From Eubacterium sp. CAG:251 (GTDB lineage Bacteria > Bacillota > Clostridia > Oscillospirales > Acutalibacteraceae): DNA of 34,842 bases. The stretch is from the NCBI GenBank assembly GCA_000436835.1, contig FR889121.1:1-34842 (forward strand), in the 5' to 3' direction. The notes below the pieces were generated by a model. The model had not been told where the DNA came from and made no database searches. It saw only the letters and a program-made list of their open reading frames with translations. The position numbers were made by a program, and so were the translations under genes. Shown here in pieces: positions 1 to 7,022 of this stretch (its first letter is position 1; each line of letters opens with the position of its first letter).

Positions 1-84
1 GTAGAATCTTATCAAAATCTTATCAACGGGCTCTTCGAAAACCTTGAAACCCTTGATATTACTGGGGTTTCAGACTTTTTCAAT

Positions 85-1611
85 TTATTCCCACTCGACT
101 GTGCCGGGGGGTTTGGAGGTGATATCATAAACAACACGATTTATATGTTCTACCTCATTTGTAATACGATTTGAAACCTTAGCAAGGATATCGTAAGGGA
201 TTTTCGCCCAATCGGCGGTCATAAAATCATCGGTCGTTACAGCACGGATTGCAACAAGGTGATCATAAGTTCTGTGGTCGCCCATAACGCCGACAGTTTT
301 AACGCAAGGAAGAACGCAAAAGAACTGAGCAAGATTTTTCTCATATCCGTTCTTTGCCATTTCATCTCTAAGAACCCAATCGGCATCTTGAAGCACTTTA
401 ATCTTATCGGCAGTAATTTCTCCGATAATTCTTACACCGAGACCCGGACCGGGGAACGGCTGTCTCCATACAAGTTGCTTAGGAATACCAAGCTTTTCGC
501 CTACTGCACGAACCTCATCCTTAAATAAATCTGCAAGAGGCTCGATAATACCGAGAAATTCAACATCATCAGGTGTATTTACCCTATTATGATGAGTTTT
601 GATAACATCGGCATCGCCTTTACCTGATTCGATACAGTCGGGATAAATAGTGCCCTGTGCAAAATAACCGAGTTCGTCCTGCTTCCTGATTTCATTCCAG
701 AAAACATTAAAAAATTCAGTACCGATAATTTTCCTCTTCTGCTCAGGGTCAACTACACCTTTAAGCTTTTCAAGGAAAACATCGCCGCAGTTTACTCTTA
801 CAAAATTCATATCAAAAAGGCTTGTGAATGTTTTTTCAACAAAGTCGCCTTCGTTTTTACGCATTAAGCCCTGATCAACAAAAACGCATGTAAGCTGTTT
901 GCCGACAGCACGTGACAAAAGACCTGCTGCAACGGAAGAATCAACACCGCCTGAAAGACCGAGAATAACCTTTTTATCGCCAATCTGTTCTCTAAGCTTA
1001 GCAACGGTATTTTCAATAAAATTATCCATTACCCAATCGCCCTTACAGCCGCAAACTTCATAAAGGAAATTATAAAGCATCTGCGAGCCGAAAACGGAAT
1101 GAGTAACCTCAGGGTGGAATTGAACGGCATAAATATTTTTCTCAACATTTTGCATAGCTGCGCAAGGGCAGGCATCTGTTGTGCCGATAATCTCAAAGCC
1201 CTCAGGAACAGTTGAAATATAGTCCGTATGACTCATCCAAACTACTGATTTTTCATCAACGTCTTTAAAAAGCTTTGACTCTTTTTTAGTAAATTCAATC
1301 TTGCCGTATTCACTTTGAGGAGCTGTTTTAACCTCGCCGTCACCCATCCAAGCGATAAGCTGACAGCCGTAGCAAATACCTAAAATAGGTACTCCGATAT
1401 TTAGTATATCTTTAGTATAGTGCGGAGATGCCATATCGTAAACCGAGTTAGGACCGCCCGTAAAAATAATACCTTTATAATCATTTTTCTTAATAGTTTC
1501 AAGGTCGGTTGTATAAGGCAAAATTTCCGCATAAACATGGTGGTCACGCACACGTCTTGCGATAAGCTGATTATACTGCCCGCCGAAATCAAGAACAAGT
1601 ATTTTTTCCAT
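85..1611 (-). CDS. guaA: GMP synthase (glutamine-hydrolysing)
   Basis: Converts XMP to GMP using ATP and glutamine-derived ammonia, the last step of de novo guanine nucleotide synthesis in the cytoplasm. The 508-residue protein is full length. An N-terminal class I glutamine amidotransferase domain carries the nucleophile Cys80 (GICYGC) and the His166/Glu168 pair (QFHPE). The ATP-pyrophosphatase domain follows, with the PP-loop LSGGVDSS near residue 219, and the C-terminal dimerisation domain ends in PPGTVEWE. The start has GGAGG six bases upstream. It is transcribed alone from a near-consensus promoter at 1642-1670. No purine riboswitch fits in the short leader. The assignment is essentially certain. 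Confidence 0.98.
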   Translation of the reverse strand: MEKILVLDFGGQYNQLIARRVRDHHVYAEILPYTTDLETIKKNDYKGIIFTGGPNSVYDMASPHYTKDILNIGVPILGICYGCQLIAWMGDGEVKTAPQSEYGKIEFTKKESKLFKDVDEKSVVWMSHTDYISTVPEGFEIIGTTDACPCAAMQNVEKNIYAVQFHPEVTHSVFGSQMLYNFLYEVCGCKGDWVMDNFIENTVAKLREQIGDKKVILGLSGGVDSSVAAGLLSRAVGKQLTCVFVDQGLMRKNEGDFVEKTFTSLFDMNFVRVNCGDVFLEKLKGVVDPEQKRKIIGTEFFNVFWNEIRKQDELGYFAQGTIYPDCIESGKGDADVIKTHHNRVNTPDDVEFLGIIEPLADLFKDEVRAVGEKLGIPKQLVWRQPFPGPGLGVRIIGEITADKIKVLQDADWVLRDEMAKNGYEKNLAQFFCVLPCVKTVGVMGDHRTYDHLVAIRAVTTDDFMTADWAKIPYDILAKVSNRITNEVEHINRVVYDITSKPPGTVEWE

Positions 1612-1641
1612 ATTTTCCTCCGTAAAAATTACTTACAGTTT

Positions 1642-1670
1642 ATTATATATTATAAAAAGAGCATTTGCAA
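1642..1670 (-). promoter_or_regulatory. Sigma-A promoter of guaA
   Basis: On the minus strand, -35 TTGCAA (1665-1670) and -10 TATAAT (1642-1647) are separated by exactly 17 bases, about 30 bases before the guaA start codon. A perfect 6-base inverted repeat (AATGAT/ATCATT, 1685-1701) lies just upstream of the -35 and could bind a regulator, but it is AT-rich and may be chance. The short leader excludes a long riboswitch. Confidence 0.75.
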
Positions 1671-1729
1671 GTAATATTGAAAATAATGATAAATAATCAT
1701 TGTGGCATAATTTTTACGAACTGAAAAAA

Positions 1730-2248
1730 TTAATCAAGAGTAATTGCAATATGCTCGCCGTTTTCCGTATCAATATTAACAATATCAGTCATATCATTTT
1801 CTGCCAATGTCGCAATTTTGTCAGAAATATCCTTGCTAAGACCAAACATATTGCCGATATTAAGACCGAGCTTTACAAACTTAAAAGGAACTTTAATAAT
1901 ATTCTCTTTTCCGTTTTGCTGTGTAACCTTAATCATAATATTCTTTTTGTCATCACTTGTTTTTGCATTTGCGTCTTTATTTTCTGATGAATTGACAATA
2001 TCTTCCTCATTCTCACGAAGAAGAGCATCAACGCTGACACCGAAATAATCGGCGATTTCGGTAAGTAGAGAAACATCGGGGCAAGAACTGTTATTTTCCC
2101 ATTTTGAAACAGCCTGAGCAGATACTCCCAATTCATTTGCAAGCTCCTCCTGCGTTATTCCCTTTTTCTTTCTTAATGCGGATATATTATTACCGATATT
2201 CATTGCTTCTACCTCCGTTTTAATTTCATTTTTGATTTTGTTAAACAT
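1730..2248 (-). CDS. XRE-family transcriptional regulator with a SHOCT-like C-terminal domain
   Basis: A 172-residue DNA-binding protein. Residues about 18-75 form a Cro/CI helix-turn-helix (ITQEELANELGVSAQAVSKW). A polar linker (about 78-100) leads to a C-terminal segment (about 103-172) with an amphipathic IKVPFKFVKLGLNIG stretch and an ending of form IVNIDTENGEHIAITL, which resembles the SHOCT-like N-terminal part of LiaX/YvlB-type envelope-stress proteins; that resemblance is inference. Two starts are possible: the one given follows AAGGAGG at 8 bases, and a second ATG at 2203 also has GGAGG at 8 bases and would remove 15 residues. It is monocistronic, with candidate operators upstream. 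Its targets are unknown. Confidence 0.8.
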   Translation of the reverse strand: MFNKIKNEIKTEVEAMNIGNNISALRKKKGITQEELANELGVSAQAVSKWENNSSCPDVSLLTEIADYFGVSVDALLRENEEDIVNSSENKDANAKTSDDKKNIMIKVTQQNGKENIIKVPFKFVKLGLNIGNMFGLSKDISDKIATLAENDMTDIVNIDTENGEHIAITLD

Positions 2249-2307
2249 ATCAGTTACCTCCTTCGGTAAGCTAATCGTAACACCAAAAATGCCAAATAAT
2301 CAATTAT

Positions 2308-2362
2308 CCGTCAGTTGTTAAACTACACTGTTTGTTGATTTTTCGCTCAACTGACGGTTGAG
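2308..2362 (-). promoter_or_regulatory. Promoter region of the XRE regulator with paired inverted repeats
   Basis: Arms CCGTCAGTTG (2308-2317) and CAACTGACGG (2348-2357) are perfect inverted copies 40 bases apart, start to start. The distal arm is also part of a second hairpin, CTCAAC-TGACG-GTTGAG (2346-2362). A weak promoter reading on the minus strand, TTGAGC with 17 bases to TGTAGT, lies between the arms, so bound protein could cover it. Autoregulation by the XRE protein is inferred. Confidence 0.5.
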
Positions 2363-2365
2363 TAA

Positions 2366-2423
2366 CAAAAAAGAGCAGGAATCAGGCGCATTGCACAAGG
2401 AAATGCCCCCTTACCTGCTCTTT
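2366..2423 (-). terminator. Intrinsic terminator after the M28 peptidase gene
   Basis: Downstream of the minus-strand stop at 2433, AAAGAGCAGG (2414-2423) pairs perfectly with CCTGCTCTTT (2370-2379), followed by a run of T on the minus strand. The 34-base loop contains a second stem (GGCATT/AATGC-type), making a long extended hairpin. It ends the GH20-M28 operon. Confidence 0.8.
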
Positions 2424-2432
2424 AATAATTAT

Positions 2433-3707
2433 TTAGTTAAGACCTTTTTCGTCAAAATTAAGAATAGTGGAAATAATAACGTCAAAGCCTGTTTTGATAG
2501 TTTCAGGAACAAGGCGATCTGCCGTGTCACGGCGGTTATGATAATAATCTGCCGGCCTTGGGTCCATAGCGGCAAGGCACGTTGCAGTAATTCCTGCCTG
2601 CGAAAAAGCAGCAGCGTCCGAAGAACCGAAAAAGACAGAAGAAAGTTCAATGTCATCATGACCTGCGTCCTTTGATGCGTCCATAACCAATTGGCTAAAC
2701 TGCTGATTATTTTTAACAGTACCGGTCATATCCTTATTATAAACACGGAGATATTCACGGTCGGTAAGAGTATCTACACACAAAACAACCGTTTCAACGC
2801 CGCTGTTTACATATTCGTCATAATGATTTTTTGCCCAACTCTTGCAACCTCTGAGACCTGCTTCCTCGCCGTCTGTAATCATAGCGCAGACCTCTGTATT
2901 TTCAAAATCAACACCTGCCATATCAAGCATACGAAGTGCACAAACAGCTGCATAAGTACCTGTAAGGTTATCGTTAGCGCCCGGAGAAATAGTGTTGAAA
3001 TCAACAAACATAAACAATGTAACCATACCAAGAGCAGTTACAAAATGGAAAATGTAGCTGTAATTAATCATAAAATCGCCGAAAGTGCCCATATCAACAA
3101 AGTTGGCAACAATAGCGATAACGCTCAAAATAAATGAAACGATTGCACCTCCGATTGTCCAGCTCATAAAGATAGCCATAAGAGGTACTTTTTTACCGTA
3201 GTAAAGGTGACGCCATTCATAAGCCGCATCAATATGACCGCTGATAACAATTCTTCTCTTGACCTCGCCTCTCGGCTTTCGTACACCCATAAGATTATGA
3301 GCCTCAATCTTTTTATAAAGAGGGTCCATAAATTGCTTATAAAGCAAAAATTCCATAACGGTGATAAAAAGACCTACAAAAACAACGCCGCAAACAATAC
3401 ATTGCGCCAAAAGAGGTGTAATAATACTTGTATACATTAAAATTGCACAAACAACTACTGCCAAGAAAATGACAACAGATACAAGCTTTGTAAAATGGAG
3501 AAATGCCTTGGGAGCCATTTTATAGCTTTCAAACTCTGTACCGTCGCAGAAAGTATCCATTTCTTTTTTAATATGCTTTTGAGCCGCATAGCAATTCTCG
3601 TTGCCTGACTCACGAGGTCCGTATTTTTTAATTACGTTTGTAATTTCCTTAACGGTATAATCAACATTTTCTTTGATTACTGCCTGAGGAAAATCAGAAA
3701 ATTTCAT
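2433..3707 (-). CDS. Membrane-embedded M28-family zinc aminopeptidase
   Basis: A 424-residue metallopeptidase of the M28 superfamily. Zinc-ligand motifs are visible: GHID (His158/Asp160), PGANDN (Asp246), TDGEE (Glu281/Glu282) and DYYHNRRD (His390), with GSSDAAAF before the last. Four hydrophobic segments occur, two before the catalytic core (about 72-97 and 99-122) and two inserted inside it between the first and second ligand motifs (about 177-203 and 215-236). The active site must therefore lie on the membrane; which face is unclear. The start codon directly abuts the TAA of the hexosaminidase gene, with GGAG 8 bases before, so the two are translationally coupled. It probably removes N-terminal residues from peptides; the substrate is unknown. 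Confidence 0.88.
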   Translation of the reverse strand: MKFSDFPQAVIKENVDYTVKEITNVIKKYGPRESGNENCYAAQKHIKKEMDTFCDGTEFESYKMAPKAFLHFTKLVSVVIFLAVVVCAILMYTSIITPLLAQCIVCGVVFVGLFITVMEFLLYKQFMDPLYKKIEAHNLMGVRKPRGEVKRRIVISGHIDAAYEWRHLYYGKKVPLMAIFMSWTIGGAIVSFILSVIAIVANFVDMGTFGDFMINYSYIFHFVTALGMVTLFMFVDFNTISPGANDNLTGTYAAVCALRMLDMAGVDFENTEVCAMITDGEEAGLRGCKSWAKNHYDEYVNSGVETVVLCVDTLTDREYLRVYNKDMTGTVKNNQQFSQLVMDASKDAGHDDIELSSVFFGSSDAAAFSQAGITATCLAAMDPRPADYYHNRRDTADRLVPETIKTGFDVIISTILNFDEKGLN

Positions 3708-5282
3708 TTACTTTTCTCCTTGCTCAATATATTTTTTGTTAAGCTTAACTTCAAGATGAGTATCGCCCATACTGAACTCTTTTCTAATCTTTGATTTTAA
3801 GAGCCATTTTTTAGGCATAGCTACACTGTTTACCGCATAGCTCATACCAAAATATTCAAAATACGGCTTGAAATTTTCCATTCTTGCCATAAATGAACCA
3901 AATTCTTTCTTGCTTTCAGGCGACCAAGCCACCTCGGCAAGCGCTTGAGTTCTCGGATACATAAATACTTCTAACTTTTCGGGACAATCTGTCCACTCTG
4001 TCCAGTTTTCAGCCTCTATTCCGAGAATATTTTTTTCACTTTCGGGTTTAATTCCGAAATTTTTATAGTTGTAATTATATGTATTTTTAAGAGAGTATTG
4101 AGCATACGTCATATCAAAATAGAAAGACTGATGATTAGACAAGATTACGCTGTTGCCGTTATTTGCCCAATCTCTTGCTCTTGAATCTTTTTTAGGAGTC
4201 CAATATTGGCATATTACGGATTTATCAAGGCTTTTTGCCTTTAAAACCTCATTCCAACCGATAAGCCTCTTGCCCTTTGACTTGACAAACGCAAGAATTT
4301 CATTATTAAGCCAGCCCTGCAAATCTTCCTCGTCCTTAAGGTTGTTATCCTTAATCCTCTTTTGACAGCAAGGGCATTTTTTCCACTCCGACTTCGGTGC
4401 TTCGTCACCGCCGATATGAAAATAAGGTGCAGGGAAAAGTGAGCAAACCTCATCAATAACGTTTTTAACAAAATCAACCGTTTTATCCTTGCCGGGGCAA
4501 ATAGGCCTGTTCCAATCAAATTGCCTAAGCTTTCTTTGAGGAATGGCGCCGCCAAAGTATCCGGGCACATCCCTGTTAATTTCACGGCACGCAAGCCAAG
4601 GATAAGCGGCAATAGCAGCGGCGCAGTGAGCCGGAAAATCAATTTCAGGCACCACCATTATTCCACGTTTTGCGGCATAATCAACAATTTCCTTAATATC
4701 ATCCTGAGTATAAAAACCCGAATATTCCTCATTAATAATGTCCGTACTGCCCCAACCGTGAATTTGAGTATATGCTCTTTTTGAGCCAATCTCGGTAAGA
4801 AGCGGATATTTTTTAATTTCAATTCTCCAGCCCTGATCGTCAGTCAAATGCCAATGAAAAACATTAAGCTTTAACATAAACATCATATCAAGCATTTTTT
4901 TAACATATTCCTTGCCGAAGAAATGGCGGCTTTCATCAAGCTGAACGCCTCTCCAAGAAAATCTTGGCTTATCATTAATAATGCAACAAGGAATTTCTTT
5001 TGAGCCAAGCTCAAATCTACCAATCTGACGGAGAGTTTGAAGCGCATAATAAGCGCCTGTTTCGCTTGAAGCCTTGATTGAAATTAAATCGGGTGTAACC
5101 TCCAACTTATATTCCTCTTTATCAAGCGAAGAGTCCTTTTTTATAACAAGTTTGCCATCCTGAGCTTTTTCAAGCTTTAAAAGTTTTAAATCAAAATCGG
5201 AATTTACCTTAAGCTGTTCGTCTATCGCAAACACGCCGCTCTTTTCCTGAGCATAGTATGCAAGCGGTATTAACTGCAACAT
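3708..5282 (-). CDS. Glycoside hydrolase family 20 beta-N-acetylhexosaminidase
   Basis: Removes terminal non-reducing N-acetylglucosamine or N-acetylgalactosamine from glycans by substrate-assisted catalysis. The 524 residues contain an N-terminal GH20b-like domain (about 1-100) and a catalytic TIM barrel (about 107-460) with the substrate Arg in SWRGVQLDESRH (residue 111), HLTDDQGWR near 145-153 and the catalytic pair Asp293-Glu294 in HIGGDEAP. No signal peptide or lipobox is present, so the enzyme should be cytoplasmic and act on imported oligosaccharides or recycled wall fragments. GAGGT precedes the ATG. It is the first gene of an operon with the M28 peptidase, hinting at joint breakdown of glycopeptides. 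Family is sure, substrate is not. Confidence 0.94.
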   Translation of the reverse strand: MLQLIPLAYYAQEKSGVFAIDEQLKVNSDFDLKLLKLEKAQDGKLVIKKDSSLDKEEYKLEVTPDLISIKASSETGAYYALQTLRQIGRFELGSKEIPCCIINDKPRFSWRGVQLDESRHFFGKEYVKKMLDMMFMLKLNVFHWHLTDDQGWRIEIKKYPLLTEIGSKRAYTQIHGWGSTDIINEEYSGFYTQDDIKEIVDYAAKRGIMVVPEIDFPAHCAAAIAAYPWLACREINRDVPGYFGGAIPQRKLRQFDWNRPICPGKDKTVDFVKNVIDEVCSLFPAPYFHIGGDEAPKSEWKKCPCCQKRIKDNNLKDEEDLQGWLNNEILAFVKSKGKRLIGWNEVLKAKSLDKSVICQYWTPKKDSRARDWANNGNSVILSNHQSFYFDMTYAQYSLKNTYNYNYKNFGIKPESEKNILGIEAENWTEWTDCPEKLEVFMYPRTQALAEVAWSPESKKEFGSFMARMENFKPYFEYFGMSYAVNSVAMPKKWLLKSKIRKEFSMGDTHLEVKLNKKYIEQGEK

Positions 5283-5328
5283 AAAATTACCTCACTAATA
5301 TACATTTTGTTTTACCACAACATTTTAC

Positions 5329-5357
5329 ATTTTACCATAATATAACATAAAACTCAA
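5329..5357 (-). promoter_or_regulatory. Sigma-A promoter of the GH20-M28 operon
   Basis: Minus-strand -35 TTGAGT (5352-5357), 17-base spacer and -10 TAAAAT (5329-5334), about 46 bases upstream of the hexosaminidase ATG. No catabolite-response element or other operator was recognised beside it. Confidence 0.6.
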
Positions 5358-5390
5358 CTGTTTAAAGATTTTGTAAATTATTAGTAACAA

Positions 5391-6035
5391 TTAAAGTGCG
5401 AGAAAATCGGAAATTTGGCTTAATTTGTCCAAAACAGGCGCATTTGTTTTTTCAAGAACACTTTTGTCCTGATGGCCGCAGGAAACAAGTACGCAATCGC
5501 AGGAAATACTTTGCGAAACTTCATAATCGTGAACGGTATCTCCGATAAAAAGGACATCGTTTTTATCTATTTTGTTATCATCAAACCACTTTTTCGCAAG
5601 ACTTGATTTGCTCACCGCCAAATCGTCATCTATACCCAATACAGCATCAAAATAATCTTTGACTTTAAATTTCTCCACCTGATTTAAAAGTCTGTTTTTC
5701 TCGCAGGCGGAAACAATGATTTGCTTACATCCCCTATTTTTAAGGAGTTTAAGAATCGGCAGCGTTTCATCATTAAGCTTTGCCGTAAATTGCAAAGAAG
5801 TATAAACCTCAACATATATTTCAGCCAAGTCCTCAAATTTATCCTTCGAAAAATCAAAGCCTGCCTTTTGATAATATTCACTTACGGGGAACGTAAATAT
5901 TTTCTTATATAAATCAAGGTCAATTCTGTTTTTATATCCTGTTTTTTCAAGCATTTTGTTCATTGTGTAAACACTGATTTCAACATCGTCAAAAAGCGTG
6001 CCGTTCCAATCCCAAATTACGTATTTATATTTCAT
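5391..6035 (-). CDS. HAD-superfamily hydrolase (phosphoglycolate-phosphatase-like)
   Basis: A 214-residue haloacid-dehalogenase-fold protein with a helical cap (about 17-85). Motif I is DWNGTLFDD, with nucleophile Asp9 but Asn11 where classical phosphatases have the second Asp. Motif II is the Ser of IIVSA (about 109), a motif III lysine lies in the SKSSLAKKW region, and motif IV is FIGDTVHD. It probably hydrolyses a small phosphoester; the substrate cannot be named. It starts 3 bases after the yitT-like stop and has no GGAGG of its own, so it is probably translated by coupling. The Asn substitution occurs in a recognisable clostridial HAD subgroup and does not prove inactivity. Confidence 0.82.
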   Translation of the reverse strand: MKYKYVIWDWNGTLFDDVEISVYTMNKMLEKTGYKNRIDLDLYKKIFTFPVSEYYQKAGFDFSKDKFEDLAEIYVEVYTSLQFTAKLNDETLPILKLLKNRGCKQIIVSACEKNRLLNQVEKFKVKDYFDAVLGIDDDLAVSKSSLAKKWFDDNKIDKNDVLFIGDTVHDYEVSQSISCDCVLVSCGHQDKSVLEKTNAPVLDKLSQISDFLAL

Positions 6036-6038
6036 AGT

Positions 6039-6917
6039 TTATTCTTTATTGTTATTAGCGCCGAAAATATCGGCAACCTCGGTTATTGATATGTATGCTT
6101 TAGGGTCAATTGAATGAACAATCTCCCTCATTTTTCCGATTTGAAATCTGTTTAATACAAAATATATTACCGTTTTATCCTCATTTGAATAATATCCCTT
6201 TGCATCATAAAATGTAATGCCGTTTTCAAATTCATTTGAAAGCCTTTTGCAAATTTCCTTTTGCTTGGTTGTAATAATCATTGCGGATTTTGAGCGGTCA
6301 AAGCCTTCAATAATATAGTCAACGGTTTTGAGTGCAACAACGTAAGCCACTATTGAATAAAGCGGCAAAATCCAGCTTTGAAATGCAATACCGCATATTA
6401 CATAGAGAATTACATTATAAATCATTACAAACGTTCCGACCGTAAGCGAAAGCTTTTTTGCAAACACGACAGCCAAAACCTCAATACCGTCCATAGCACC
6501 GCCGAAACGAATTGCAAGCCCGCTTCCTATTCCCGAAATAAGTCCGCCGAAAATTGCGCAAAGAAATAAATCATCCTTAGCAAGAGGCGAAAAACTTGCA
6601 ACATCAATCGGTAAAACATCTGTTATAAGCCATGCGGACAAAGAATATATTGCCACAACAAAAACTGAATATATCGTAAATTCTATACCCTGCTTTTTTG
6701 CTCCGAAAATAAAAATCGGAATGTTAAGCACAACAAGAAAAACAGAAAGCGAAAGCCATTGCGGTGTGATTTGAGATAAAAACATTGACGTGCCTGATAT
6801 ACCGCTGTCATAAAGCCTTACAGGTTGGAGAAACACCGTTACACCGACAGAATTTATTATTCCCGCAAAAAAGAGAACCATAAAATTTTTGATTTTCAGT
6901 TTTTTTATAAGCTTCAT
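6039..6917 (-). CDS. YitT family membrane protein with C-terminal DUF2179
   Basis: A 292-residue integral membrane protein with five to six predicted helices in the first ~200 residues (YitT core, glycine-rich motifs such as FGGLISGIGSGLAIRFGG) and a soluble C-terminal DUF2179 domain (about 210-288, containing AMIITTKQKEICKRL and ISITEVADIFG). The cellular function of the family is unknown; transport or membrane signalling has been suggested. GGAGGG lies only four bases before the ATG, which is close. It is first in a two-gene unit with the HAD hydrolase. Confidence 0.9.
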   Translation of the reverse strand: MKLIKKLKIKNFMVLFFAGIINSVGVTVFLQPVRLYDSGISGTSMFLSQITPQWLSLSVFLVVLNIPIFIFGAKKQGIEFTIYSVFVVAIYSLSAWLITDVLPIDVASFSPLAKDDLFLCAIFGGLISGIGSGLAIRFGGAMDGIEVLAVVFAKKLSLTVGTFVMIYNVILYVICGIAFQSWILPLYSIVAYVVALKTVDYIIEGFDRSKSAMIITTKQKEICKRLSNEFENGITFYDAKGYYSNEDKTVIYFVLNRFQIGKMREIVHSIDPKAYISITEVADIFGANNNKE

Positions 6918-6953
6918 ACACCCTCCGATTGATAATTATTTAATAGCTTTAAC

Positions 6954-6993
6954 TGCGAAAACGGCTTGGACTGATGTTCAAGCCGTTTTCGCA
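6954..6993. terminator. Strong hairpin between htrA-like and yitT-like genes
   Basis: Arms TGCGAAAACGGCTTG (6954-6968) and CAAGCCGTTTTCGCA (6979-6993) are perfectly complementary (15 bp) around a 10-base loop, 30 bases past the HtrA stop. No U-tract follows on either strand, so it may be a weak terminator or an mRNA-stabilising hairpin. Confidence 0.55.
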
Positions 6994-7022
6994 CATTTAT
7001 ATGCCCAACGTATTAAATTTTA

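Noticed and set aside
1612..1729. A purine riboswitch controlling guaA
   Set aside because: The promoter is only about 30 bases before the start codon, leaving no room for the aptamer, and the aptamer core sequences are absent.
4241..4642. Long open frames in other phases of GH20, htrA and ribosomal genes
   Set aside because: They are shadows of clearly homologous genes, lack ribosome sites and show no recognisable protein features.
6954..6993. Treating the 15-bp hairpin as a certain bidirectional terminator
   Set aside because: Neither strand has a U-tract after the stem, so it is listed with reduced confidence only.
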